Positions 10,346 through 22,839 of a stretch of DNA of 64,000 nucleotides are shown here, piece after piece. The stretch comes from Piezodorus guildinii. Its lineage: Eukaryota > Arthropoda > Insecta > Hemiptera > Pentatomidae. Both the position numbers and the translations under genes were made by a program. Location of the stretch: positions 87,443,021 through 87,507,020 of the forward strand of contig CM041297.1 in the NCBI GenBank assembly GCA_023052935.1, written 5' to 3'. Within the stretch, counting starts at the first letter, position 1, and every line of letters starts with the position of its first letter. A model generated the notes under the pieces. The model was not told the DNA's origin. It searched no databases and was given only the letters and a program-made list of their open reading frames with translations.

Positions 10346-10630
10346 GGTCGCCTGTGGTTTAATGGCTAGCATAACAGCATTATATGCCAATATTGCGGGT
10401 TCGAATCGAGCAGATTCTAGGATTATTTAAATGGTGTAAAAAATCCTTTGTTATACCGTCCTTCTAAGAGGACCTGTTCGGATCCACATCCGGTGCAATT
10501 AGAGATCCCTATCCACTCGTTAAAGATCTCTATTCTAATTAAACCTGGATAGGCAAAATTTAGGAATCCCATAATAGCACCGTCCGAGCAGCTACAGTGG
10601 CATATGAGCGAAGTTAAATAAATAAACAGC
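10346..10630 (+). mobile_element. tRNA-derived SINE, family 1, copy c
   Basis: Head GGTCGCCTGTGGTTTAATGG then CTAGCATAACAGCA (A box), B box GGGTTCGAATCGAGC. The body has TTATACCGTCCTTCTAAGAG, and the segment around GAGATCCCTATCCACTCGTTAAAGATCTC is partly duplicated. The tail is GTTAAATAAATAAACAG. No convincing flanking duplication. Confidence 0.8.
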
Positions 10631-10803
10631 AGTGTTTACTACACACTTCGTCCTGTACCGACATTATTCTGCTACCTTCGCCGTTGCTGTGAAGAAATGA
10701 TCTCTAAAGACGTTGCAATAAAAACTAATAGTTGGTTTCTTGGACAGGCAAACAAACTACGAATTATCTTGTAATTAGCAATCGAAGTGTAAAATAAATA
10801 TTT

Positions 10804-11580
10804 TTTTTTTTTTTTTTTTATTTATTGGAATTTACAACTGTATACAGGAATACAACTAGTAAATTAGATGAAATATATAAAGGCATGAAACACATGTAGA
10901 GAAGCTTCCCAATGGAAGCACTCTAAAAATGATTTAAACTAGAAGGTCTCGGGGCCATCTCCTTTTCAGACGCCTTGGAGGATTGTCAGGAATCGAAGAG
11001 GAAGAAAGGTTTGAAACTAGAGGATTAGGGTGGGAATGGAGTTTGCCATGAAAGGAATGGTATCTAGATCGGGCCAATTCAGCAACATACGGAACATTAA
11101 GATCTTTATGGATTAGTGTATTCGTGACAAAGTAAGGAGCATTGAGGATTTTACGAAGGATATTGTATTGTAGGGATTGGATACGGGAAGAATTCGATGG
11201 TTTAGTAGAGCCCCAGAGCTCTACTCCGTAAGTCCATATTGGCCTTATGATAGTCATGTAGATGAGTCTTTTGTAGTTAAGTGGAAGATTAGAACGTTTG
11301 TCTAGTAAGTGTTGAAGTAGTCGAAAACGTCGAGCAGTTTCTTGTCGTTTAAGTCTTGTATGAGGGTTCCAAGTGAGACGTTTGTCAAGGTGCAGTCCTA
11401 GATATCAGATCTGTTCAACCGGGACAAGAGGAGTATTATTGAAGGAGACAGTAGGGCAGGATGTCATAGGTTTACGACGAAGGGTAAAGGTAATTTGGTT
11501 GGATTTGTAGGCATTTATTTTAATTCTCCAGTTCTGACACCACACTTCAAGGTCTCTGATGTGGGATTGGAGAGTTTGAG
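10804..11580 (-). pseudogene. Jockey-type LINE (family D), C-terminal reverse transcriptase region, 5'-truncated
   Basis: On the minus strand the coding sequence (about 11550 down to 10934) reads through QITFTLRRKP, then YLGLHLDKRLTWNPHTRLKR, then LIYMTIIRPIWTYGVELWGS and IQSLQYNILRKILNAPYFVT. This is the hallmark end of Jockey-clade reverse transcriptases, the part just after the catalytic palm; the catalytic YxDD itself is absent because of 5' truncation. One in-frame stop (TGA, about 11404-11406) breaks it, and the frame ends near LKRRWPRDLLV. A poly-A tail (poly-T from 10804) follows a short 3' untranslated region. It is flanked by a perfect 13-bp duplication AAAATAAATATTT (10791-10803 and 11581-11593). 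It is the best copy of the family in the window; relatives are at 5390, 7330, 36645, 51419 and 59105. Confidence 0.92.
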
Positions 11581-11593
11581 AAAATAAATATTT

Positions 11594-11849
11594 AAAATAT
11601 GGCTTCGAGAAGTTAGTATTCGACTTGCAAGAAAAGTAGTTGACCTATTTTGCGAAAAATTAACTCATTCAAATTTCATTCAGATTACCATCTACTAAGA
11701 TCATCAGATGTAACATAGATGATAAACTAAATCACTACATAAGCTTTCACGGTCTGAATAGTCTTGATTGCCTACATAAATAGTCTCTTTTTCTACCCCT
11801 GAATAAATACAATCAGGCTTATAGCATATAATAAACATGAGTACGGATC
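11594..11849. other. No recognised feature
   Basis: AT-rich flank between the LINE target duplication and the GC-richer island. Confidence 0.5.
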
Positions 11850-12170
11850 ATTTGAAAGGAGCCCACAGCAATCCTACTCTAAAGTTCACCCTCATCCACG
11901 AGTATGCGAGGCCGGAGTTAGACCACATACGGTATTAGCTAAAGTGCAGGAACTAACCGACAACAAAAAAGCCCGCAGTGGATTAAGAAGGGCTACAACG
12001 ATCAACAAAACTGGCAGCTATAGGAAGGGCAGGCTAATTGGTCGGCTGGCAAAGCTCCTTAATTGTTGCTCCCTGCAATAAAGAGAACAACAACTGTTGT
12101 TGTTGCAGCCTTATTGTTATTGCGGTAATTAGCTTCCCTGTTATGGCACGGTCGTCTCCCCAATAAGGTG
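11850..12170. other. GC-richer island, possible regulatory segment
   Basis: Moderately GC-rich, non-repetitive sequence (GAGTATGCGAGGCCGGAGTT, GGCTGGCAAAGCTCC). It holds the near-inverted words ACAACAACTGTTGTTGTTGC (12087-12106). No open frame. A conserved non-coding element is possible, but this cannot be shown from one genome. Confidence 0.3.
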
Positions 12171-13549
12171 TTATTATAATAACATTACACACACACCCAC
12201 AATGGACTACCAAAAATTACCTCCTTCCGTATATCTCTTTTTTTTTGTCCTTTATATTTTCAGAGTTATGCCATCTGCTCAGTTTCCCTTGTCCTTTAAT
12301 CCTTATCCTTATATTCCAAGTCCAAAGTAGAATAGCTGGAGATTGTCCCAGAAATACAATTAATACGCTTTTGTGAACCATAAATTTGTCACATCTTACT
12401 ACTCCGAAAAAATACGACGACGATTAAAAATTACGAGTTAAGGCAGATACTGTTTCGATTTGATTACATCCAAGTTACTGTTAAGGCAATTAATTAATCC
12501 GTCTGAATACAGATCTTGGACACTGCATGAACTATTAACTTACAAAAAAAAATGTAAAAAAATGTTTAGTTAAAAAAAAAACTCTAAAAATAAACTTATA
12601 GTTAATAAATGGTATATTTTGTTTTCGAGTGACCAGAAAAATTATAGAGTGGGTCAATAAGTTAGCTACTTTATTTATTCATTTTAAGAGGTAGCCCTCA
12701 ATTTTTTTTTTTTTATGCAGGTTTAATTAGGAGAGTGATCTTAAACGAGCACTTGACATCACTTTGGCTTGGAACCTTCAGAATAGAAATTTGAATATTT
12801 TTTAGTAGGCTACAAAGTAATAGTAGCTTTTTCTTAACTGGATGATAATAGGCAGTTGAAGGTAGACAAAGTTCACCGAAAAATACTAAATTTATATTTG
12901 TAGCGCTCATGCGAGAAATTAAATAGTTAACTATCTTAATGCAAATATATTTTATTAAGTTTTTTGGATTGTTGTGACAGGTATCATTATTGGGTAGGAT
13001 CGTCACTCCTTAAGATTAATTTTTTTTTTTTCTTAAATTCAATATTTAATATTATTGACGTACATCAGTCACCATTTTTGAAGTTATTATTGATAGTGTA
13101 AAAGTCAAACTTGTAGTAGTTATAAGTAAAACCAAAAACAAAATAAAAAATAATAATAATAAATAAATAAATAAGTAATAAAAAAATGAACTCTAAGTAG
13201 CTTCTTGGGTTCGCTACTTAGCTTTTATAAAATATGAGATAAAATAATCATTACAAATACAATTAATCAAAAGATATTAGAAAAACGATACCGAGACAGA
13301 GCTAAAAAGTGATAATCAACTAAACCTTTGACTTGAATTTAACAAAGCGGTGAGGGAAAAGGTTAGGAGCTAGGTGATGAACAAAAGTTTCTCCTGGTCA
13401 TACAGATAAAAGCATGTATGCACAGATGTTTCCAACATTAATTTATGTGAAAGAACCGGCCTCTTCAAGGATAATCAACATTTATAAAATTATACTTTAA
13501 ATATATATTTCGATTTATAGAAGACTGACATGGATCAATGAATGGCCTA
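12171..13549. other. Mostly unannotated AT-rich DNA with a possible SINE scrap
   Basis: A short block at 12718-12762 (GCAGGTTTAATTAGGAGAGT then GATCTTAAACGAGCACTTGACATC) matches the body of SINE family 1 on the minus strand. Nothing on either side continues the match. The rest is AT-rich with A/T runs and AATA repeats (13140-13190). The 97-codon minus-strand frame at 12713-13006 has no recognisable domain. Confidence 0.4.
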
Positions 13550-13985
13550 AGGTAGTGGTGGCTTTGGCAACTGAGAAGGAGAGAAGACGAATGTAAGATC
13601 CATCGAGTATTGACGCAGAGCTGACAGGGCATGACGGATCTGGAGGAGATATGGCTGCTTGGAATTAGCTCAACAAGGCTACTCTTTATCCTCCAGTCCT
13701 CATATTCCAGGCGCGGTGACAGATAGTCTTCTTATCGCTTCTGTTGACTGATTCCTCCGAGGCCGCCCAGATCGCTTCCATTAGCCCCTGATGGAGCACC
13801 TGCCCCAGGAAATCAACGACCCATCAATATCCCCGGGTCTATCAAATGAAGTATGATTTCCACTTCTTACCTGTCTTCCAGGCCTTCCCCATAGCTCACC
13901 CACGTCAGGAAAACCCTGTTGAAAATGACGGCGGTATCTCTTCCACCCTTAATGACAGTTTGATTTGTTCTTGAGTTCCTTAAAC
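13550..13985. other. GC-richer island, possible regulatory segment
   Basis: About 430 bp of near-balanced base composition in AT-rich flanks, with no repeat match elsewhere in the window and no long open frame. It could be conserved non-coding DNA or a small, unrecognised exon. Confidence 0.3.
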
Positions 13986-14206
13986 TGCAGTAAAGCTATC
14001 GAATTTTCACTAAGTAGCTGCTACGAAATAACTAATTAATCAATTATACGTTGTAGACATTCAATCATCACGTTGTCCGCAATATACTTGTAACCAACGT
14101 ATATATATAATAATAAATAAACGTTGATTTATAGATTTTATACACAAAATTTGTTTAAAAACGCTATTAGGACTTGATCTGCGATGATCTGTAACCCGAG
14201 TCCTTT

Positions 14207-14248
<42 letters not shown>

Positions 14249-15439
14249 CATAATGAATAATAAGAAACTAAAGAAACAAAACCAAATAGACACTGAGAAA
14301 TAATTACTACTCTTACCCCAAAATAAAAACGCTGCAAATCATTACACAATGGTTAATTATTTTCAAATAACAATATTAGGGTATAACTGTTTATATAGCT
14401 GTCGATAGGCAATTAAGTAATATGAAAAACAATGATTCAAAGAATAATGGCATATCACCACTACTGATTTCAAGGATTCTTTTTTCATTTTGTAGAAAAT
14501 TTAATTTTCTATTAAATAGCACTAAAATAAAAAAAAATATTTATTAATTAATTAATAGAAACGGGTTTTTTATTTCGTTATTCGGATTCTACGCATCTTG
14601 AAACGTAATCCCTCAAATTTTGATGGAGGTAATATATATATTTTTTTTTAATCGGTTACAAAGGTTCATTATTGAAAATAATAAACCAAAAAGCATTATA
14701 AACGAAATTTTACTTCCATACAATTTGTAGATAGGTATTCATATATTTACCTACACTCATATACATACACAATCGTTATTCCTTCCCTATTTTGTCATTT
14801 ATTTATTTTAAGCTCCTCTCTATAAGTTAAAATGTCGATAAGAAATATCCATTCTCCTAGGTCCTAAGATAGTAAATGTGCAATGCCTACCAGTCTGTCT
14901 CATTCCTATAAATAATGCATTTATCTTTTAAAAACACCTCCTTACTCAGCCATCGAACTCTCAATTCCTAGGCAGTACAGTTAACAATATAATATTATGT
15001 ATCTTTTACACAGCTACTACTACACATGTACAAATTAAAGTATTAACAAAATGAGAAAAAAAAAGTCATGAAAAAATGTTTATAATTAAGTAAGAGAAGA
15101 TTTTATTTTTAAGATAGTTAATAAGGAGAATTTAATTCAGGGGGGAGGGGAGGGGGCAGTTTAATAAATTAAAACTTGATTGTTACAACTGATTGTAATC
15201 TTTTGTTTGGTTGTTTTGAAGTTTGAAACGTTAGCACAAGAAACTACGCTTTACTTAATTATAGTGTTTTGACGACTGCATCCCGAATTAATTTCTCAAT
15301 ATCTGCATACAGTCAACCATTCTTACATTATTAAGATAGTTAAGATGATTAATGTCCATTATCTTAAATATCATAAAAGTAAAAAAATATATTCAGCTTA
15401 CAGAAATTCACAACAAATATTTCCGAAAGTCATGATAAA
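13986..15439. other. AT-rich DNA with an (AT)n microsatellite
   Basis: A TA repeat occupies 14210-14240 and is followed by a T run. A G-rich word occurs at 15140-15157 (GGGGGGAGGGGAGGGGGC), which could form a quadruplex. No gene recognised. Confidence 0.55.
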
Positions 15440-15790
15440 GTGACTAACACAAAGAAGAGCCGACAACTGCCCCATGATTCACATCAATCAATCTCCCCCT
15501 AGGGACATCCTAATATTCCGATGAGTTTCCTCCCCGATTTCGAATTACCCGCCGATATCGGTCCGAAGCACTAATGTACAGAGGATATACAAATCACAGC
15601 TGACTTTTAATAAGCCCATTGCTCATTGGCTCATGAATGCTAACCTACACGCGCATTACGTAGATGGAAGATAGCGATGGCAGTGAGGTAAATCACATAT
15701 CTCCCAGCTCGTTTCCGATTTTTATTACAATAATTCATTAGCTTCCGATCGATTTGGAAACCGGAAGGAAAAGCAAGCGCTCGTAGTCCC
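15440..15790. other. GC-richer island, possible regulatory segment
   Basis: Balanced, non-repetitive sequence containing homeodomain-like and palindromic words (GCCGATATCGGTC at 15551, TTCATTAGC at 15737, CCGATCGATTTGG at 15745). No open frame. An enhancer-like conserved element is a guess. Confidence 0.3.
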
Positions 15791-16339
15791 AAAGTATAAT
15801 TATGTAATTTTTTTTATGTATCCGTAAACATATTTATTTATGGATTTTTATTTTTTATTTTATTTTATTTTTATTTTTTTGGATTGTATACATCTAAATT
15901 ATGGTTTTAATCTGTTATGCAAGTATTTATATCTTCACAAAATATTGATTTCAGAAAATTGACACTTTAGAAATTATGTAACTCAAAAAAGCGATACTTT
16001 TCCATATACCGTTCTCTTTTTTTAACCCTAGAAACCCTGCAATGGGTCAATTTATTTCTACGCGTACCATCTTGCGATACAACCCGTAATTTTATTACAT
16101 ATAATAAATTACATTACATGACATATTTTATACATAGGGCATGTAAAGAAAAATAAGTTATTAAAAAAATGCATTAATTACAAAAAAAATCCATAACGTT
16201 ATGAATACTATAATAAATGAGTTACAATGCAGAAGACCAAGGTAATAATATATTATTATTTATTTCTGACAAAAAAGAATTAAATAAAATAAAAAAAACA
16301 CATGTACCTCAACAACCCATGAAGGGTGGTCACGGGTTC
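15791..16339. other. AT-rich DNA; short SINE-like motif at the right edge
   Basis: The segment GGTGGTCACGGGTTCAGTACT (16325-16345) resembles the GGTTCTCGGGTTCAGTACT block of the SINE family at 32.6 and 52.6 kb. The LINE at 16352 may therefore have landed in an old SINE. Nothing else is recognised. Confidence 0.4.
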
Positions 16340-16351
16340 AGTACTTATAGA

Positions 16352-16975
16352 TAATAATAATAATATTTATTTATTAATATAAAATATTTACAAAGTACAT
16401 ATAGATACAAAAAATGTTTTGTTACATGATTTCAGTTATCCTTTTATCATGATGATAGAGTTTCAATCATCGTTTGATTTACCTAATAATAATACAATGT
16501 TTTGCTTAAGACAGTATTAAAAGTAAAATAAAAAAAATAAAAACACCTACACAATATGAATTACAATATTAATTTAAAAGTACATGCTTTATTCTTTAGT
16601 AGGTGTATCGCTTTAGTGATGTTTTGTTGTAATTTCCAATTTCGAATTTCAATGGGTTTTCAGAAGTTGTGGTTTTATTAAAATAGGTTTTGGTTTCTGT
16701 CTAGATAAACTGTTGTAATGTGTAAAGATTTAGCTCATACAGAATCTTTGAAATTTCAGTATATCGTGGGTAGTTATTGATGATTTTGTATCGTTTCTGT
16801 TTTTTGTAATTGGTATTGACGAGCGAGGCATGACAGATCTGGGCACTTATGACTGTTTTATAGTAGGAGTTTGTTCTTAAACTGGATTTTTTATTGAAAT
16901 ATGGGAACATTTTATTAATACATTGTTTGGTTTTTTCGGGTTTTCTATTGATATGTTCGGTAAAGGTTAACGATT
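16352..16975 (-). pseudogene. Jockey-type LINE (family F), C-terminal reverse transcriptase fragment
   Basis: Minus-strand frame TEHINRKPEKTKQCINKMFP, then YYKTVISAQICHASLVNT and KIINNYPRYTEIS. This matches the post-catalytic segment of Jockey-type reverse transcriptases (YKxxIRPxxxHAS, then LRxIxNxPRYxxIxxL). A stretch between HASLVNT and KIINN is shortened by a small deletion. The same family occurs at 56110-56445 with a fuller version. The 3' end is a (TAA)n-like tail at the left edge. It is flanked by a perfect 12-bp duplication AGTACTTATAGA (16340-16351 and 16976-16987). Confidence 0.85.
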
Positions 16976-16987
16976 AGTACTTATAGA

Positions 16988-17695
16988 GATTTCTACTGTT
17001 TGTAGTAAAAAATGCGGTAATTTCTAATAATTACAATTCTAATTTTTAGAGAAAAAAATACAACTCTAATACATTTCTGAGCAATGAAAGCATGTAAATA
17101 TATGTCCACTAGACCTTTTTTATTTTATTTTTCAAGACATAACTTTTCATAATTAGTAATTATCCAAATAATTGACAAATGACATTTAGAACGATGTGAA
17201 AACGGTTTTCTATTGAATTTCCGGAATAGAATTGACACATTCTGACCTGATGTCAAAGTAAAATGTCCCAGAACCATCAGTCACCTACTGCCCATCTTCT
17301 TAGAAGTAGAAAAATTTACAACTATGCCAATTTAGTTTTTCCTGATCTTTCGTTCCAGAAAACAAAACGATTAACAGAAATACAATGAAGAAAGAGCAGA
17401 ACATTTATAGAAACGTCCGAAACAAAATGTTTTTTTTAGTGCTATTGGTACGTTCTAGAGATTTTCAAAAAACTTTTATCTTAAAAGATCTTTAAAAAAT
17501 CTATTGGGAAGAGAGCATACCAAAACAGAATCGTATGTTCTGATAAAAGAATAAACTGTAGTTTCTAATGGTACATTTAACTATTTTTATCGTACAATTG
17601 TTGTTCTCCTATTTAGATGAAATAATGCTACGTTTAGATGGAGCCTCCAGTTTTATAAAAATATGGTATTTTATTTTATTTGTGATTTTTTTTTA
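16988..17695. other. No recognised feature
   Basis: AT-rich, apparently unique. Confidence 0.5.
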
Positions 17696-18590
17696 TACTT
17701 TCACTTACTATATATAGTAAGGGGAAGTATTGCGATCGTGAAAATTTTCGAATTCCAGTTTTCAACGGAAATACACGTTTTAGGGTCTTCTGAGTCCAAA
17801 TAACCAAGCCCCGCAAAAAGGTCTGTGTGTGTGTGGTAACTCCCGGGCGGAAACGGTAAGTCCTATGAAACTGAAATTTCATATTTAAGACAAATATACG
17901 CCCGAGACGAGACAAAACTTTTTTCATCAAAATGAGCTTACCAGAAGAGGCACTTTATACCATGCATTTTGCACCTCTTTTCTATTTTCTCAAAAACGGT
18001 TCCGACGATTTTGATTAAACTCGCTATATCAATGTAAAATTTAATGGGCCTTACTATCATGTAGGTTTTATTCTGATTAAAATGGTCTGACAGGGCTTAA
18101 ATGCCGATATTTTAAATTTTCTTCCCCTAAAGTACCTTTAATTTTGTAGGTTCAATAAAAATAACTATATTGTCTTGTTAACGCCGATGAAAAACAGGTA
18201 AATATATAAATTGAATAAATTCGATACCCAACTAAAGGAGAAAACAGAAAAAATATTTTTTAAATGCAATTTTTTGTTTTTGAACTTAAGAGCAGAAATA
18301 TACATGTATGATATACCGTTGGGAAGCTAAAGATTTTAGAAAAAATATTATCTCATACACAAGCTTTTAAAAGTTAATAGAGAGTGATGAAATAAACATA
18401 AAACTAACTGATTATTTTAGATAATAATATAATAGATTTTTTAATAAAACACACGTTTCTATAGAAATTCCATTTAACTAATTCTTTAATGGTTTCACTC
18501 ATTTTGATCTTTTACTGTATTTGAAAATTCTTTAATCGATTTTAAAAACATAGGTAAGTGAAAGTCGTGTGTTGTCCGCACCAGATTTTT
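17696..18590 (-). mobile_element. Helentron-like repeat, copy 3 (full length)
   Basis: One of the best full-length copies (895 bp). The stem-loop end is TACTTTCACTTACTATATATAG followed by TAAGGGGAAGTATTGCGATC. The GT microsatellite is at about 17823-17835. The far end GTAAGTGAAAGTCGTGTGTTG then TCCGCACCAGATTTTT supplies the complementary subterminal repeat. An 84-codon minus frame inside is not a gene. Confidence 0.82.
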
Positions 18591-19261
18591 TTATAATTAA
18601 TTTATTTTTAAATTAAAACTTTATTACAACAGTAATACATATGTAGACTGTATGGCTGTGTGTTACGATTAGAAGACAAACCATTCCATTAAAGCTACCC
18701 TGATTAGCTCGTCATAAAATAATTAAAGTCAGCAGATCTCGAGACGTCTTCTTTTGAGTTGCCTTTATAGAGAATACATGGCGATGACAGGTAAATAACA
18801 GGGAAGAGACTTTAGGATTGAAAGAGAATATCAATACAATGATGTCTGTTAAATCGAATGGGATATTGTTGGTATTAAAATTTTGTATCGCAAAGATTTG
18901 ATGCGGGTTAGTGAAGCCTCAAAACTGAAACCCACGTGTCCAAGTAGGCCTAATAATGATAATATCCATAAACTTTTTGGAGAATGGAAAATTAGCTATT
19001 AAAATATTAGTTTTGTTTATTTTATGATTTTTTTGTATCTTTTAATCACCTAGAAATAATCAAATGTAAGACGTTTCTCAAGGTTAAATCTTAAGTAATA
19101 TGTAATAGGGAAAAAATGGAATATTATTTAGGAATTCTGGAGGATGGGAAGTCAAGGTTTGTGGCGAAGACTAAAATATAGGATTAGTTAGGATTTATTT
19201 AAATTTTTCATTTTAACTAATATTAAGATACAACTCATAAATTAATAATTCCATTACTTAT
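18591..19261. other. No recognised feature
   Basis: AT-rich, apparently unique sequence between two Helentron-like copies. Confidence 0.5.
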
Positions 19262-20361
19262 TACTTGCACTAACCTTTACATGAAAGTTATCGTAAGGGA
19301 AAGTATTCCGTGATCGTGAAAATTTTATAATTCAAGTTTTCAACGGGAAAACACGTTTTAGGTTGTGTGTTTGTGCGGTAAGTCTAGTACGAAAACGAAA
19401 AGTCGTACAAACTTTCATATTCAAGACAACTATACGCCCGAGATGTTCACACCAACTTGTTTACCAAAATCGGTTGATCGGAAGTGCGGTTTTACACCAT
19501 GCATTTTGCAGCTTTTTATGATTTTCTCAAAAACGGCTTTATCGAATTTGATGCTAAGAGCAAGTGTGGCCCAATCGTTAGATAATGTACTAATTTGTAT
19601 ATGAAAGTCCTAGATTTTATCTCTCAAGTAAAATTTCGTTTTCTGAGCTAAAAAACCTTCACTCATTGTACGTATTAATAAAATAAAATAAAAGTTATGC
19701 GAAAGTAATGGGCTTAAGAGACTTATAAATTGTCACATATGATGAATTCTAAGACATCCTTATAGATGTAAAATTAGACCGGTTTTAATATCATGTATGT
19801 TTCTTTCTTATTGAAATAGTCATTCTTAAATGTCAATATATTCAATTTTCATCCACTAACGTGTCTTTAATTTTGTAAGTTAAAAAAAAATTAAAACTTG
19901 AAAACTGAAAAAAAATTGATAACCAACTAAAGGAGAAAATAGCAAATATATTTTGTTTTATTTTTTCCCACCGAATACAACAATAATAATATAGATGTAA
20001 TTATATACCTTTGGAAGCTATAAAATTTCGAAGAAATATTAAGCGCAACAAAAAGTTGTGGAAAGTAATGTAGAGTGTACATAGCAATTTTACACTATTA
20101 TTTATCTGACAATTTTATTTATTTATTTATTATTAACTCGAATTCTAAAATTTTCACGATCACTCAATACTTAGCCTTACCATAACATTCATGTAAGGAT
20201 AAGTGAAAGTAAAAAGTAATGGAATTATTACTTAAATACATGTTTCGAAACTGAACGTAGTTCTTTGAACCTTATTGAACTACAATTTTACTTAAAAGTT
20301 CTTAAATTGATTTTAACAACCGAGGTAAGTAAAATTCGAGTGTTCTGCTTACCAGATTTTT
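19262..20361 (-). mobile_element. Helentron-like repeat, copy 4 (diverged, possibly nested)
   Basis: Diverged start (ACTTGCACTAACCTTTACATG, then GATCGTGAAAATTT), GT-rich stretch near 19360, and end AGTGTTCTGCTTACCAGATTTTT. A second stem-loop-type end in opposite orientation occurs at 20155-20216 (CACGATCACTCAATACTTAG, then GATAAGTGAAAGTAAAAAG). This suggests a nested or rearranged pair. Confidence 0.65.
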
Positions 20362-20444
20362 ATTATTGGTATGCGCGGGAACGTATTAAGGGGGATATCT
20401 TAAACGATACAATTTTTCTTTAGTGGATTTATCTTGCTGTAAGT

Positions 20445-20680
20445 ATAACCATCTGCTCAACAATATCGAATGAAACAGACAGAATCGACAGACATCGAAC
20501 AAGCTATCAGTCGATAGGACAGCTGAAGCGTGTTAATGAGGCTATGTCAGTGAGTGACGTTTGATTGATACGGCAGGCCTGCCTTATCTCTCTGATAGCC
20601 GTCTCTATCGGGGTCTTTGTCGTCTACGGGCTTTGGCGGCCCTTTTAGCGAAGTAGCAGAATAGAGGAGATCTTTGTAAA
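20445..20680. other. GC-richer island with palindrome
   Basis: Non-repetitive sequence with a 12-bp palindrome GGCAGGCCTGCC (20572-20583) and a TTTGATTGATACG word that resembles an Exd/Pbx-type site. No coding frame. Possible regulatory DNA, speculative. Confidence 0.3.
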
Positions 20681-20756
20681 AAAATAATACAGATAGAAAA
20701 ATAAATAATAAAAAAATATAATAAAATAAAGGTGACCTGTTACGGATACTAAAATA

Positions 20757-21270
20757 GTTATTTGGATAGCAGCGTTAAATGCCCTATTTGAAATTTAGGC
20801 GAACCCGAAGATCTTAATCATTTTTGTTGCAATGCCTTGTTTGCACCGCATCCAGAAATGAATACTTGAGGACATATATTGAAAATATGACAGAAAATGA
20901 CCTCATAATAGAACATTTGTTGCAAATAGAAAATAAAAAGAAATTTGATCATTTATTTTATTATGTTTCAGAATGTTTAAAACTAAGAAATTTTTATCTA
21001 TTCGAGAATAATTTCAATTTAAGCACATTACATAAATAACAATAATTGAATCTGTTATAGTATTTATGATTGTTGTTATTATGTTAAATATTTCTACAGT
21101 TACATTTTATTTTGCCTTTTATTATGTATTTATTTTAGTTAAGGAAAATTATTTTGATTAGTACAGTCTAATATATCTATTTGATTTATGTTTAACTGAA
21201 ATAATTTTGTGAAACTCAACTGGGCTAGCCCGAAAACAAATAAAGAGATTTATTATTATTAATAAAGAAA
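20757..21270 (+). pseudogene. LINE C-terminal zinc-knuckle fragment and 3' end (family E)
   Basis: Plus-strand coding traces read KCPI, a stop, NLGEPEDLNHF, then after a frameshift LLQCLVCTASRNEYLRTYIE and on to FNLSTLHK and a stop at 21037-21039. CPxC...EDLxHFLxxC...R is the CCHC-type knuckle found after the reverse transcriptase of R1/Jockey-type LINEs. The second cysteine is replaced by a stop, and the frame shifts near 20825-20830. A 3' untranslated region of about 220 bp ends in AAATAAAGAGATTTATTATT. Strongly 5'-truncated. Confidence 0.75.
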
Positions 21271-22074
21271 AAACATGATAAACAAAAGACACAAATCAGA
21301 AAGCCTCATAATACATATTTCACAATACATTTTATCCCAAAAGTTTCCTACCAATTATTTTCAAGTTATACAATTTTCCTTCAATAATTGAACTGATGAT
21401 AGTATTCGTCAAAGTCAATTTTGAGGAAGTATACTTTTTAAAATGTAGGTAATAGCTGAGACGTTGATTTCCAGAAGGTACTAAAGGAAATTTTTTAAGA
21501 AATTGATATTTTGACATATTTATATTCTCCTCAATTTAAATGTTAAATTTTATCTTATCTAATGAACTCTCAAGCCCTTTAAAAACACGATTTATAAATT
21601 AAATTACTCATTAAATTTCTTTCCAAATCATACTAAAACATTTTATTACATAACTCTAACTTAGTGTTATTAATAGAGTAAAAAAAAATTCTAGATTTTA
21701 ATGCGAAAAGAATCAAATTAGCTAGTTTAATAATATAGTAATGAGAGATTTTCGCGCTTCCTGTAAAATTTCATTGAATGGATATAGCACCTTTTGGAAA
21801 TCAAAGTCTCAATTTCTGTCCTATTTACAGTAAGCTCAAAAGAGAGGTCAGAGATTTTATATGCATTCAAAAGAAAAAAAAAAAAGAAAAAAAAAAGAAA
21901 TTAGTAAGGAGATACTGTTTAAGGCCACTGAGTAATATTAATTTTTAAAAAATTGTATGAAATAAACGTAAAAAAGGCCACTGGTTTGGTGTTAAAACAA
22001 AGCTAACCATAATTTTAATATAATTTGATCTTTAATAAACAATAATTAAGAAATTAAATAATTTTTTTTTAAAT
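21271..22074. other. No recognised feature
   Basis: AT-rich with an A-rich run at 21870-21898. A 61-codon minus frame (21332-21517) has no recognisable domain. Confidence 0.5.
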
Positions 22075-22200
22075 ATACACATATTTACGGCGTTTCTCAG
22101 TAACCAGATGACCAAAATCAAATAATTATGAGTTCGTGTCTCGGTGCTAAGGGGTGAGAGAGCTTTTAACTCTGGCGAAAATTCTTTGAACTCACCTTTA
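22075..22200 (+). mobile_element. tRNA-derived SINE, family 3, partial
   Basis: CAGATGACCAAAA, TATGAGTTCGTGTCTCGGTGC (B-box region) and GAGCTTTTAACTCTGGCG align in order with the minus-strand SINE at 51208-51366. The head region before it is decayed. Confidence 0.6.
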
Positions 22201-22309
22201 AGTTTGAGAAAACCTTTTTATAACCTAAAAACACAAGAAAACCCCTTCCATAACATACTAAATTGAATTCATTGTAAAGCTGAACAGTAATTATAAAGTT
22301 TTTTAAGAG

Positions 22310-22530
22310 TATTTAGAAAATTTGGATATAGTGATTTGTTGGTGTACTTTGTTTAATTTTTATTGCTTTTATTTTTTATTTATTTTTATTATTTTTTTTT
22401 TTTGGTAAAACTTATTATTTAATTTTCTTTTGCATGTATTTCTCGGTAAACATTGTGTGAATGTATTCACATAGCACTATTACTACTATCATCGCTGAGA
22501 TAAATCGTAATATCGCTACATAATAAAAAC
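22310..22530 (+). mobile_element. LINE 3' untranslated end (family B)
   Basis: Shares the terminal block ATTGTGTGAATGTATTC...CACTATTACTACTATCAT...TCGTAATAT, then A-rich tail, with copies at 61700-62022 and 60470-60660. Only 3' untranslated sequence remains. Confidence 0.65.
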
Positions 22531-22839
22531 AGTAAAAAAAAAATCAATTAGTTAAGTTCAATTTATCATGAAATAAAGCCAAATGTTTGACAAAAATTAG
22601 ACAGATAAAGCTTCAAATAAATTTCAAGTATCATGTTCCAGATTAATATTGATTAATCAAGTAATTCATAGCCTCTATCAGCATGACTCTTTTTTTGATT
22701 TTTTTTAATTTACTATTGTGAGAAAAACCTACAATAGTCGAATTTGATTTACCCAGAAGAAGAACAATTTCTTTGGGTTCTTGAGCGATTTATTAAATAA
22801 TAATGAAAGTGTAAAACTAGTTAATATTAGAAAAGTAGC
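22531..22839. other. No recognised feature
   Basis: AT-rich. Nothing recognised. Confidence 0.5.

Noticed and set aside
12718..12762. Thirteenth copy of SINE family 1
   Set aside because: Only about 45 bp match and neither side continues. Recorded as a scrap within the unannotated region rather than as an element.
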